DNA from: an uncultured Bacteroidales bacterium
GTDB taxonomy: Bacteria; Bacteroidota; Bacteroidia; Bacteroidales; Muribaculaceae
Assembly (NCBI GenBank): GCA_902796035.1
Contig: CADBNR010000058.1
Coordinates: forward strand, 1 to 51,470
Length of the DNA stretch: 51,470 nucleotides
Reading direction: 5' to 3'
In this document: positions 16,886 through 25,564 of the stretch, piece after piece
Layout of the letters: each line of letters begins with the position of its first letter
How positions within the stretch are numbered: the stretch's first letter is position 1
The notes under the pieces: generated by a model
What the model was told of the DNA's origin: nothing
What the model saw: the letters and a program-made list of their open reading frames with translations, nothing else
Database searches by the model: none
Translations under genes and position numbers: made by a program

Positions 16886-19069
16886 TTAGCGAACATATTG
16901 GTCTAAGAAATCACATATTTTTTTGAACAGCATCGTCCTGGCATTACATTTGGGCAGACTGTGTTCAAACCCGGTCAAGGCCATCATGTCGAATACCGTT
17001 CCCTCAGAATAGAGCTTAGAGGTATATTTCAGAGTATTATAGACATGTACATTGTCATCGCTTGTGCCGGACATAATAAGTAGCCGGCCCTTCAGATTCT
17101 GTGTCCTGTTAAGGGCGGAAGCCAGGTCATAACCGGATTCGTTCTGCTGGGGTGTGGTCATGTACCGTTCGGTGTATATGGAATCGTAAAACCGCCAGTC
17201 GGTCACGGGAGCCATAGCCACTCCCGCCTTGAACGTGCAGTCGGGATTTCCGAGTTCCATAAGTGTCATATAGCCGCCATAGCTCCAACCGAAGCATGCC
17301 GTACGTTCGGGGTCTATATAACTCTGTTGCGTCATCCACTTGGTGCCTGCAAGCTGGTCTTTGGTTTCCAATTGTCCCAGACGGCGGTAAACGGAAGTGG
17401 CCCACTGACGCGAGCGATTGCCGGTTCCGCGGCCATCCACAGCTGCTACGACGTAACCCTGCGATGCCAGATAATAGATGCCTTCCATGCGCCACGCATT
17501 CAAGACCTCCTGAGAGTCCGGACCGTTATACTGATACATCAGCAACGGATACTTATTGCTTGCTGAGAAATCTGCAGGCTTGATGATGAAAGCGTCCATC
17601 ATTTCACCTTCGGCGTTAGGAATCTGCAGGAATTCTTTCTTGGGGGCCGAAGCATATTTGGATGCATACAGGGCATTGTTCTCTACTTCGGTCAGCAGTT
17701 TGCCACGGTTATCGCACAGAGTGAACACCGGAGGTGTGACGGCATTGCTGTAAGAACGGAGGAAATAGCGGCAGTCGCTGCTGAACCATGCGTTCTCGGT
17801 TCCGGGCGTATTGTTCAGTATTGTCACTTTGCCGTTACGTTCTACGGCGGCGACATTGCGGTTGATTGGACCAAGCTGTGTGGTCTGTACGTAAACAGTG
17901 CCTGTGCGCGGATCGCAACCGTAGAAGTCGGTCACGTTCCACTCCCCTTTTGTGACCTGACGCAGGCAGTTGCCGCTGTAGTCGTACTCATACAGATGGC
18001 GGTACCCGGACTTTTCGCTACCGATAAAGAATGACTTTTCGCCGTATTCCCCCATCCGGTATGCAGCCGGGCTGAGCCATGCGTCGCTTGTTTCCGTATA
18101 TATTACCTTGGCGACTGTGCTGCCGGGATTCACCTTATATAATCTGAGCGAATTCTGATCACGATTCAGAGTCATGACCATCAGGTTCGTGCCGGTGCCG
18201 TCAAACTCCATTGACGGAACGTAGTCCTTGCCAATCGGAATATCCATCTGCTTTACTGTCTGATTGTCGACATGGTAGGCCAGAACAGTCACAGTGGAGT
18301 TGGGATATCCGGCCAACGGATACTTGTACGAATAGCTTTCGGGATACACATCCGTGAGCGGATCGGCGTCGCAGTATGATTTATAGTTGTCAAAACTATA
18401 TACAGGCACCTCCGACTCGTCGAAACGGATGAATGCCAGCACATTGTTCTGCCCGTTCCAGGCCATTGCGGTCTGCATGCCGAATTCCTCCTCGTAAACC
18501 CAGTCAGGAATACCGTTTATCACCTTATTGGTCTGGCCGTCTTTGGTTATGGCCTTGTCGGTGCCGTAATCCAGATTGGAAATCCATAGATTGTTGTCGC
18601 GCATATAAGCCACCTGAAGGCCGTCATGGCTCATGGTCGCTCCACGTTGCGGACCGCATGTCGATACACGTTGCATTGTGCCGCGGAAAGTATCATATAC
18701 ATAATACTCCGCATAGAATGAATGTCGGTATATCTTGGAAGTCTCCTGCCACAGCATTATCTTTCGGCCGTTGTCAGAAATGGAGTATCCGTCGAACGAA
18801 TCTATCTTGACTTCGCCCTTCTGAGCGTCGAGGCTGAAAAGAGTCTCCAATTTCTTTCCGGTCTTGAAGCTGTATGACTCGATGCTGCGGCCATCAGCCG
18901 ATATCGCGGAATAAGACGTGCCGTCGGCCAGTGGCATCGGCGTCTTGACGCTGACCGGTCGCGTGAGATCGGGCTGGCAATAGTCTGCGACCGTGAGAGG
19001 TGCGGCTGTGGCTGTGGCGCACATAGTTACGGCGGCTGCCGAAATATAATGCCTTAGATTCTTATTCAT
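16886..19069 (-). CDS. Dipeptidyl peptidase IV-like serine peptidase (S9B)
   Basis: This exported 727-residue peptidase should release X-Pro and X-Ala dipeptides from peptide N-termini. A signal peptide covers residues 1-22. A beta-propeller domain follows, carrying the DWVYEEEF motif whose Glu residues hold the substrate amino group. The C-terminal alpha/beta-hydrolase domain carries Ser596 in GWSYGGY, Asp671 in GTSDDNVHV and His703 in GFEHSLP. The length matches bacterial DPP-IV. It lies 33 bases after proS and probably shares its transcript. Gut Bacteroidales enzymes of this type can act on host peptide hormones and gluten-like peptides. That is family knowledge, not shown here. Confidence 0.92.
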   Translation of the reverse strand: MNKNLRHYISAAAVTMCATATAAPLTVADYCQPDLTRPVSVKTPMPLADGTSYSAISADGRSIESYSFKTGKKLETLFSLDAQKGEVKIDSFDGYSISDNGRKIMLWQETSKIYRHSFYAEYYVYDTFRGTMQRVSTCGPQRGATMSHDGLQVAYMRDNNLWISNLDYGTDKAITKDGQTNKVINGIPDWVYEEEFGMQTAMAWNGQNNVLAFIRFDESEVPVYSFDNYKSYCDADPLTDVYPESYSYKYPLAGYPNSTVTVLAYHVDNQTVKQMDIPIGKDYVPSMEFDGTGTNLMVMTLNRDQNSLRLYKVNPGSTVAKVIYTETSDAWLSPAAYRMGEYGEKSFFIGSEKSGYRHLYEYDYSGNCLRQVTKGEWNVTDFYGCDPRTGTVYVQTTQLGPINRNVAAVERNGKVTILNNTPGTENAWFSSDCRYFLRSYSNAVTPPVFTLCDNRGKLLTEVENNALYASKYASAPKKEFLQIPNAEGEMMDAFIIKPADFSASNKYPLLMYQYNGPDSQEVLNAWRMEGIYYLASQGYVVAAVDGRGTGNRSRQWATSVYRRLGQLETKDQLAGTKWMTQQSYIDPERTACFGWSYGGYMTLMELGNPDCTFKAGVAMAPVTDWRFYDSIYTERYMTTPQQNESGYDLASALNRTQNLKGRLLIMSGTSDDNVHVYNTLKYTSKLYSEGTVFDMMALTGFEHSLPKCNARTMLFKKICDFLDQYVR

Positions 19070-19102
19070 GACGTCGACTGATGTGTGTTTCAGGTTAAGG
19101 TA

Positions 19103-20584
19103 TCAATAACTGCGGGCGAACAATACCCGTTGAGCGGAAGGTTTGCCTGTCACCATACATACGCCGGGTGTCTTGTCGGAATCGAACGGGATGCAACGTA
19201 TGGTAGCCTTAGTCTCTTCCTTGATTTTAGCCTCGGTCTCGGGAGTGCCGTCCCAGTGTGCCATGATGAATACGCCATCTTCGATTCGCTTCTTGAACTC
19301 ATCGTATGTGTCGACGGTGATGGTTTTCTCGATGCGGCGGTCAAGGGCTTTCTGATACAGACTTTTCTGTATGTCGTCGAGAACCTCTACGATATGGTCG
19401 GCGATGCCGTCGAAAGAAACAATCTCTTTCTGCAGTGTGTCGCGGCGCATCATTTCGACCGTGCCCTGTTCCAGATCTCGCTGTCCGATGGCCAGACGTA
19501 CAGGAACGCCCTTGACTTCATAGTCAGCGAATTTGAATCCCGGGCGCCGGTTGTCAGCGTCGTCATACTTGACGCTTATGCCTTTGGCACGTAATTCATT
19601 TATGAGAGGCTGAACTTTCTCCGAGATTGACTTCAAACCCTCGTTATTCTTGTAGATAGGCACAATCACAACCTGGATAGGAGCCAGCTTGGGAGGCAGT
19701 ACAAGACCGTTGTCATCGCTGTGAGTCATGATCAGCGCACCCATAAGGCGTGTCGAGACGCCCCAAGACGATGCCCATACATATTCCGGCTTGTTGTCCT
19801 TGTTCATGAACGTTACATCGAATGCCTTTGCAAAGTTCTGGCCCAGGAAGTGGGATGTGCCGGACTGCAGGGCTTTGCCGTCCTGCATCATGGCCTCGAT
19901 TGTATAGGTGTCGAGGGCGCCGGCAAAACGCTCGGTGGCAGACTTTACACCTTTTATGACGGGAATCGCCATGAAATCCTGTGCGAATGTGGCGTAAACC
20001 TCAAGCATTCTGCGAGCCTCTGCCTCGGCCTCCTCGCGGGTGGCGTGGGCTGTATGACCTTCCTGCCACAGGAATTCGGCAGTACGCAGGAACATGCGGG
20101 TACGCATCTCCCAGCGCATCACGTTGGCCCACTGGTTGATGAGCAACGGCAGGTCGCGATAGGAATGTATCCAATTCTTGAATGTGCTCCAGATGATGGT
20201 CTCGGATGTGGGTCGGATTATAAGTTCCTCCTCCAGCTTGGCCTCGGGGTCCACAATCACGCCGTTGCCCTCGGGGTCGTTCTTGAGCCGGTGATGGGTC
20301 ACGATGGCGCATTCCTTGGCAAAGCCCTCTACGTGCTCGGCTTCACGGCTCAGGAACGATTTGGGGATGAGAAGCGGGAAATAAGCGTTCTGATGCCCGG
20401 TGGCCTTGAACATATCGTCCAGCTGACGCTGCATCTTTTCCCAGATGGCATAGCCGTAAGGCTTGATTACCATACACCCTCTTACTGCCGACTGCTCTGC
20501 AAGATCAGCCTTTGCTACCAACTCGTTATACCACTGCGAATAATTATCCGCACGCTTCGTGAAGTTTTTAAGTTCTGTTGCCAT
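19103..20584 (-). CDS. proS: Prolyl-tRNA synthetase, archaeal/eukaryote-like short form
   Basis: ProS charges tRNA-Pro with proline in the cytoplasm. At 493 residues, without the editing insertion of the bacterial long form, and ending in ARSY, it is the archaeal/eukaryote-like type. The C-terminal Tyr is a hallmark of that type. Class II motif 2 is visible as [14 protein letters not shown], with TSETIIW before it and [14 protein letters not shown] further on. The ATG at 20584 is preceded by a consensus -7 box. It heads a likely operon with the DPP-IV gene, the membrane protein and miaA. Confidence 0.95.
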   Translation of the reverse strand: MATELKNFTKRADNYSQWYNELVAKADLAEQSAVRGCMVIKPYGYAIWEKMQRQLDDMFKATGHQNAYFPLLIPKSFLSREAEHVEGFAKECAIVTHHRLKNDPEGNGVIVDPEAKLEEELIIRPTSETIIWSTFKNWIHSYRDLPLLINQWANVMRWEMRTRMFLRTAEFLWQEGHTAHATREEAEAEARRMLEVYATFAQDFMAIPVIKGVKSATERFAGALDTYTIEAMMQDGKALQSGTSHFLGQNFAKAFDVTFMNKDNKPEYVWASSWGVSTRLMGALIMTHSDDNGLVLPPKLAPIQVVIVPIYKNNEGLKSISEKVQPLINELRAKGISVKYDDADNRRPGFKFADYEVKGVPVRLAIGQRDLEQGTVEMMRRDTLQKEIVSFDGIADHIVEVLDDIQKSLYQKALDRRIEKTITVDTYDEFKKRIEDGVFIMAHWDGTPETEAKIKEETKATIRCIPFDSDKTPGVCMVTGKPSAQRVLFARSY

Positions 20585-20655
20585 ATTGCGCTAAAAAACC
20601 GTCCACTGTCCCAGATCGACGTGAAAGGATTCTTTGTTCTTTTAAATTTATTTAG

Positions 20656-20663
20656 CAAAGTTA
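20656..20663 (-). promoter_or_regulatory. -7 box for proS
   Basis: The minus strand reads TAACTTTG(C), an exact match to TAnnTTTG, about 72 bases before the proS ATG. No clear TTTG is seen at -33. Confidence 0.5.
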
Positions 20664-20738
20664 GTAAAAAGTAGTGAAATATTAAAACATTTGACGCCTT
20701 GATTATTCAAAATGTATTCAAAAAGAGGATAAACAGAA

Positions 20739-20763
20739 AAAGAGGCGCCCGAAGCGCCTCTTT
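20739..20763 (-). terminator. Terminator of the MFS transporter gene
   Basis: A perfect 10-bp stem (AAAGAGGCGC with GCGCCTCTTT) has a five-base loop that reads TTCGG on the minus strand. A TTCTGTTT tail follows. It begins 16 bases after the transporter stop codon. Confidence 0.8.
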
Positions 20764-20779
20764 CTTCATATAATAATGT

Positions 20780-22132
20780 TTATTGCCGTTGCAACGTCTT
20801 GGGGTCGGCAACGCGTCCCAGACTGGAAGGCTGGTCTTCATAACTGTTGGCATCCGCTTCAATCACGAAACTGTGTCGTTTCCAGATTGCGACAAGCAGC
20901 ACTATCAGAATGATGCAGCCGTTGAATATGAACGAGAAGTTGACACTGTCTGAATGGAACAGATGGCGTGCGCCCGATATAACGAACGGTACTATCGAAA
21001 TACCCACATAGTTGCATGTGAGGAGGTAGGAGAAGTATGCGTTCTGTTTTGCAGCATTCGGCGCGACGTACGATGTCTTGTCATAAATCAAAGGCTGGAC
21101 TATTCCGTAACCGAGTCCCATGATGAAAATACCTGCGATATATGCCCAGTACGAGTGTACCAGCCCTACGAAAAAGAGTCCGAACACCACGAGCAACAAT
21201 GCCAATTCCATGGTCCACTCTTTACAGACTCTTATGGCCTGAGGCAGAATGAAACCGGACAGAGTGGCAGATGCGAAATACATGGCGGTGGCCACACCTA
21301 CATCGGTGGTGTCAAGTCCATAATCCTTCATGGCAAACGGCAGGTAATAGCTCACTACTTCGGTGCCGTATGTGGCTATGAAATAGAGGGCCATGAGACC
21401 GAATAGAAGTGCGAGTGCCGTCTTTCCTTGAAAATTGAAATTCGGGCCTGCCGGTTTGCCGGTCTTTTTCGTCTGCGCTATGTCCTGGTCAGACGGTCTC
21501 GACGGTTCTTTGACAGGAGGGACAATTTCACCGGGATAATCGATGCGATGAGCGTAGATATAACTGCGGGTCATGAATGGCACCAGACACAACGGTATGA
21601 TCGGTATCATGTACACGATGAACGCGAGGTGTCAATTGTATACAGCAACCCAGCCGACAAACAGTGTGGCGAAAATCACCATGAAGTTACTTACTCCGGA
21701 TTTCATACCCAGAGCTTTTGTACGTGCCTTACCGACTGTATATTCGGAGATCAGCGAGGCTGCCAGCGGTATGATCAGACCGCATCCCACACCTAACAGA
21801 CAGCTCAGCACTATCAGTTCCGTCATGGTCTTGGCGAAAAAATATAGTATTCCAGTCGCAGCATATATCACCAGACCGATGCCGAGTATCCACATCTGGT
21901 TTTTAGGTGTGCAGAATTTGCCTGAGCATAGAATAAACGGAATTGTCACCAGGTTAGGCAAGACCGTGAGCAACTGTATTTCGAGTTCAGTGACATTGGT
22001 GAACACATCATCCAGCTTGCCCATGATCGGCGATATCGCCAGACCCGGAAGGTTTACCGTCAGCGAAATGGAAAGGATGGCCAGCAGGGAAATATACGGG
22101 ATTTTCCCGCAGCCGCAATCTACATATTTCAT
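20780..22132 (-). pseudogene. MFS transporter interrupted by one in-frame TGA
   Basis: This is one 450-codon major-facilitator-type transporter reading frame broken only by a TGA at 21632-21634. The N-terminal part (from 22132) has five or six membrane segments with GVGCGLIIPLAASLISE. It ends at FVGWVAVYN, and the same frame continues as HLAFIVYMIPIIPLCLVPF through another six segments. A Trp codon (TGG) at the stop would restore a standard 12-helix carrier with its central cytoplasmic loop rich in Pro and charged residues. Substrate is unknown. A start at 21616 for the second half has no promoter. It is either a recent pseudogene, a base-call error or a leaky stop. Confidence 0.85.
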
Positions 22133-22179
22133 ATCAATAGATTTTAAAGTGGAATGAAGAAAACAATGTCTGTTTCACA

Positions 22180-22404
22180 TTATTTATTAACCTGCTTCTG
22201 GTAATATGTGTTGGAGATAGTGCCTATGAAGGTATGTCTCAGCAGGAATGCGAATATAAGGAATATGACACAGACCGCCACGCTGATGAAGAATGGGAAA
22301 GTGCTGTCCACCGATTTATGGAATAATTTGCAGATTCCTTGCGTCAATACTTCGGTTATTTTTTGAGAGTTTGTTAACGGCTCCTCGGAGCCGTTAACAA
22401 ACTC
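22180..22404 (-). pseudogene. C-terminal remnant of a membrane protein
   Basis: A 74-codon open stretch ends in a natural stop at 22180-22182. It reads a charged lead (TNSQKITEVLTQ), KLFHKSVDSTFPFF, one strong membrane segment (ISVAVCVIFLIFAFLL) and a polar tail ending NTYYQKQVNK. This is the look of the last helix of a transporter. The frame enters the nearer palindrome arm and is closed by a TGA in the outer arm, so the rest of the gene is missing. It lies 47 bases before the MFS gene and was probably its operon partner. The exact family cannot be told. Confidence 0.6.
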
Positions 22405-22426
22405 TCAAAAAATAACCGAAGTATTG
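22345..22426. repeat. 82-bp near-perfect palindrome (40-bp arms, 2-base centre)
   Basis: Bases 22345-22384 and 22387-22426 are exact reverse complements, separated only by TC. The arm at 22345-22384 continues the reading frame of the membrane-protein remnant, so it is the original copy. The other arm is its inverted duplicate and destroys the frame. TTTTTAAC follows on the plus side, so the RNA could also act as a terminator, but no plus-strand gene lies before it. Confidence 0.95.
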
Positions 22427-22542
22427 TTTTTAACAATGCTGACAAATAATGGTTCAAGTCATTCTTCGGGATTTATTGCAGCGTTCAAACAATATTTGTA
22501 TCATATCATAATTCTCTATAATACAAGGTCTCATAAGTAACG

Positions 22543-22588
22543 GTAACGGCGGGGTGGAGAATGACGCCATTCTCCACCCCGCCGTTAC
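22543..22588. repeat. GC-rich hairpin downstream of the DUF4293 gene
   Basis: A perfect 21-bp stem (22543-22563 with 22568-22588) closes a four-base loop. It includes the core GGCGGGGTGGAGAATG. It lies 24 bases after the DUF4293 stop and probably ends that transcript, although no T-tract directly follows on the minus strand. A short GTAACG duplication abuts its outer end. The 116 bases between it and the palindrome hold no gene I can see. Confidence 0.8.
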
Positions 22589-22611
22589 TTAAAAAATAAG
22601 GTAATATTTAC

Positions 22612-23082
22612 CTATCGGAGTCTGTCGGCTGCACGCAACTTGCGTCCGTCGGCACAGATCCTGTTATACGCCATGACATCGGCCACGATAGCAAGGAACG
22701 GCGCGATGATGAGCGAAGACCAGCTGACGGCGGCCTGCGGGAAGGAATAATATCCGTATACGGCTCCGATGCATATCACAGCTACAAGAAACAGGATTTC
22801 GATAAGGCACAGCAATTTCTGGAGACGCATGTTCCTGAAGCAGAATATCGCGATGAACGGCATGATGAAGCTGAGCATGGACACCGCAAAAAATATCCAT
22901 GTATGCGCCACGAAGCCGGTAGGACCACCGTCGGTGGCAATGCCCTCTATGTCAAAACCGAGAGTAGTGAAATTGCAGGTATAGTCGGGCAACTGCACCT
23001 GTCCGAGAGACATGAAAGTAAAGCAGCCCATCACAACGGCCGCAATCAGCAGAAGTGCCGACTGCCATCTTTGTATTACCAT
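22612..23082 (-). CDS. DUF4293 family membrane protein
   Basis: The 156-residue product fits DUF4293, a small four-helix membrane family of Bacteroidetes with unknown function. The opening MVIQRWQSALLLIAAVVMG is characteristic. Further membrane segments are WIFFAVSMLSFIMPFIAIF, LLCLIEILFLVAVICIG and a last one near residue 125. A longer frame back to 23199 would add 39 soluble residues across the predicted promoter, so the ATG at 23082 is chosen. The C-terminus is basic (GRKLRAADRLR). It is transcribed away from the TPR gene. Confidence 0.82.
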   Translation of the reverse strand: MVIQRWQSALLLIAAVVMGCFTFMSLGQVQLPDYTCNFTTLGFDIEGIATDGGPTGFVAHTWIFFAVSMLSFIMPFIAIFCFRNMRLQKLLCLIEILFLVAVICIGAVYGYYSFPQAAVSWSSLIIAPFLAIVADVMAYNRICADGRKLRAADRLR

Positions 23083-23156
23083 AGTTTTAATACTAAAATC
23101 AGTGAAAAATTGCGGTAAGACCCCAATCCATACGGTACAAGGCCCCATATCGTCTG

Positions 23157-23164
23157 CAAAATTA
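23157..23164 (-). promoter_or_regulatory. -7 box for the DUF4293 gene
   Basis: The minus strand reads TAATTTTG(C), an exact TAnnTTTG match, about 75 bases before the ATG at 23082. The -33 element is not obvious. Confidence 0.45.
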
Positions 23165-23269
23165 GCAAAAATATTTGAAACAACGGAGCCTGCTGACAAA
23201 TTTGTAGGTGCGCTTTTGCGTTACTATATCGGGGCGTATGTCGGGACGGATTAAACAAAGTGTGCCAAT

Positions 23270-23283
23270 CCTGTATATACAGG
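23270..23283. promoter_or_regulatory. 14-bp palindrome upstream of the TPR gene
   Basis: CCTGTATATACAGG is a perfect 14-bp palindrome located 33 bases before the TPR-protein start codon, in the region shared with the divergent DUF4293 gene. Its size and position suit a dimeric repressor operator. No regulator gene is nearby, so this is inference. Confidence 0.35.
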
Positions 23284-23316
23284 CGGTTTTTGGTGCATTA
23301 TTTGTTATCGAATTAT

Positions 23317-25485
23317 ATGAATGATACAGAAAGGAAACTTAAGCAGATAGAGAGCAACATAGATGGCGGAATGCTGAATCGCGCAATGCGCGATTTGCGT
23401 GATGTGGCGCAGCAGAGCGGCGATTATGAATCGCTGAACCGACTGAATGCCGCCTCGCAGTCTTACGGATATCTCAGGCGATACTATATAGAGGGGAAGC
23501 CCGACCCTACCCGGGCTTCGATGCTCAGTGATCTGGCCGAGCAGTTGCGCAATGTGTCGGATGCCTTGGCCAGACGGAGTAAAGCGGAGGAGCCCGGCGT
23601 CTATTATTCGTCACAGCGCCTTCTGTCATTGCGCAAAGGAAATCTAAACGCGTCTTTGACGAGATACAGGGAATTGATGGCTCAGATAGCACTTGCCGGA
23701 ATGGTACAGAAGGTGTCCGTCGACATGTCGCGTGAACGCTATGAGTTGCTTGAGACCATCTTCCTGACAACAATGCTGACATTTCAGGACAAGGCGGCTA
23801 TGCAGACGCTGCTCAAGGTAATGGAAGACCCGGATACCGACATTGCATTGCAGTATCAGCTGATTGCGGCTCTTACTCTTGGCTTGACTGCATGGTTTGA
23901 CGAAATGAAGCTTAACCTGATGATAGAGCTGTTGATGCATTCCGACCTCCAGACTCCGTCCAAGGCCAGACTTCTTGTCGGAGTTGTAGTATGTATGGCT
24001 GCGTGGCAGGGACGGATAGCTAAAACAGACCGTCTTAAAGACCGTATCAGATTGTTGCTTGATACCGATGATATGGCCGCGAGAGTCAAGACTGTAATCA
24101 AAGCCATTGCAGGAACACTGGACACACAGCGTATTTCGGACAAAATGAAAAACGAGGTATTGCCCGAAATCATGAAACTGCGTCCTGAGATGATCCAGAA
24201 ACTTAAAGGAATGTCAAAAGGCATCGATTCTGAATCATTGGAGAACAATCCAGATTGGGAAGAAATGCTCGACAAGACCGGCATAGGCCGCAAGCTGGAG
24301 GAACTGAGCGAGATGCAGAACGACGGAGCCGACCTGATGATGGTCACGTTCTCGCAGCTGAAAGGCTTCCCCTTCTTTCAGCGTGTCAACAACTGGTTTA
24401 TGCCCTTTGATTCCAAACATCCGGATTTGGGCTTTGACGAGAAGATGTCGGAAACCATCGGACGGATGACGGATTTCACGCCCTTTATATGCGACTCGGA
24501 CAAGTATTCGCTTGCATTGGCATTGAAGCAGGCTCCCGAAATGCAGCGCACTATGCTGCTGAAACAGTTCGACATGCAGTTCGAGCAGATGTCGCATGAG
24601 ATAAAAGAGAAATTACCAGATTCATCCCGTCCTGATTTTGACAACGAATCGGTCAAGGCTGTGCGAGATCTATACCGGTTTTATAAACTGTCGCGCAAAG
24701 ACGGAGACTTCTATAATCCGTTTGTCAAAGCCCTTGAATTCCTCAACATTCCGGGGCTTGACCGGCATCTGAATGACGGCCAGTTTATCGAGACGATGGC
24801 GGAATTCTATTTCAAGCGCCAGTACTACAAAGAGTCTCTTGGCCTGTTCCGCACATTGTCAGAGAAGAATTATGAAGACAATTCCATCTGGCAGAAGATT
24901 GGTTTCGCTTGTCAGAAACTGCAAGACTTCACCGGTGCCCGCGAGGCATACATGAAATCGGTGTTACTCGGTGACGACAGTTTATGGATTGAGAAAAAAC
25001 TGGCATACGTAAACCGTAGGCTCGGCAATTATCGGGAGTCACTGGAATATTATGATAAGGTGTTGGAACGTGATTCAGGAAATGTAAAGACGATGATAAC
25101 GGCCGCCAATGCAGCTTTAATGGCAGATATGCCGGAGCGGGCTGCAGCATATTTTTATCACGCACATTATCTGAACCCTGATATGAAGGAGGCCACCCGA
25201 GGTGCTGCATGGGCCGAATTAATGTCGGGACATATTCACAAAGCCTCCACGCTTTATGGAGAATTGCTGAAAAATGAATCCGATATGACCGATCTGCTCA
25301 ACGCAGGACATGTGTCTCATCTGTCGGGACGGATAGAGGAAGCCGTGAGCCGTTATCGTGCGGCCGCAAGGATGAATCAGTCGGATTTCGAACTGGCGTA
25401 TGTGGCCGATATTCCTATCCTTCTGAAATTAGGAGCCGATCCACAGGGCGTAAAACTATTGCTTGATGAAGTCCTGGATCAGTAA
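23317..25485 (+). CDS. Large TPR-repeat protein, cytoplasmic
   Basis: From the ATG at 23317 the protein has 722 residues and no signal peptide. The first 450 residues are alpha-helical with no recognised domain. They contain a block around LPEIMKLRPEMIQKLKGMSKG and several Met-rich helices. The last 230 residues form tetratricopeptide repeats (for example NSIWQKIGFACQKLQDFTGA and YRESLEYYDKVLERDSGN), which bind other proteins. I know similar long TPR proteins from Bacteroidales but no assigned role. An upstream in-frame start at 23260 would add 19 residues unlike the family and overlap the palindrome. It converges on dnaA over a shared terminator. Confidence 0.8.
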   Translation: MNDTERKLKQIESNIDGGMLNRAMRDLRDVAQQSGDYESLNRLNAASQSYGYLRRYYIEGKPDPTRASMLSDLAEQLRNVSDALARRSKAEEPGVYYSSQRLLSLRKGNLNASLTRYRELMAQIALAGMVQKVSVDMSRERYELLETIFLTTMLTFQDKAAMQTLLKVMEDPDTDIALQYQLIAALTLGLTAWFDEMKLNLMIELLMHSDLQTPSKARLLVGVVVCMAAWQGRIAKTDRLKDRIRLLLDTDDMAARVKTVIKAIAGTLDTQRISDKMKNEVLPEIMKLRPEMIQKLKGMSKGIDSESLENNPDWEEMLDKTGIGRKLEELSEMQNDGADLMMVTFSQLKGFPFFQRVNNWFMPFDSKHPDLGFDEKMSETIGRMTDFTPFICDSDKYSLALALKQAPEMQRTMLLKQFDMQFEQMSHEIKEKLPDSSRPDFDNESVKAVRDLYRFYKLSRKDGDFYNPFVKALEFLNIPGLDRHLNDGQFIETMAEFYFKRQYYKESLGLFRTLSEKNYEDNSIWQKIGFACQKLQDFTGAREAYMKSVLLGDDSLWIEKKLAYVNRRLGNYRESLEYYDKVLERDSGNVKTMITAANAALMADMPERAAAYFYHAHYLNPDMKEATRGAAWAELMSGHIHKASTLYGELLKNESDMTDLLNAGHVSHLSGRIEEAVSRYRAAARMNQSDFELAYVADIPILLKLGADPQGVKLLLDEVLDQ

Positions 25486-25510
25486 TAAGTCTTGGATCAG
25501 TAAAAATAAT

Positions 25511-25546
25511 AGAAATGCGACTTACAGGTCTGTAAGTCGCATTTCT
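25511..25546. terminator. Bidirectional terminator between the TPR gene and dnaA
   Basis: A perfect 16-bp stem (25511-25526 with 25531-25546) with the core AAATGCGACTTACA closes a four-base loop between two converging genes. Confidence 0.85.
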
Positions 25547-25564
25547 ATATAATGTGGGTAGCTT

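Noticed and set aside
19721-20674. 317-codon plus-strand frame
   Set aside because: It lies entirely antisense to proS and its product resembles no protein; it is a codon-usage shadow.
21632-21634. TGA recoded as Trp or selenocysteine
   Set aside because: Other genes here use TGA as a normal stop (for example dnaE's neighbours mrdA and luxS's partner GH5), there is no SECIS-like structure, and the family expects Trp, so a simple nonsense change is more likely.
22345-22426. Transposon terminal inverted repeats
   Set aside because: The arms are back to back with no transposase or cargo between them and there is no target-site duplication at the ends.
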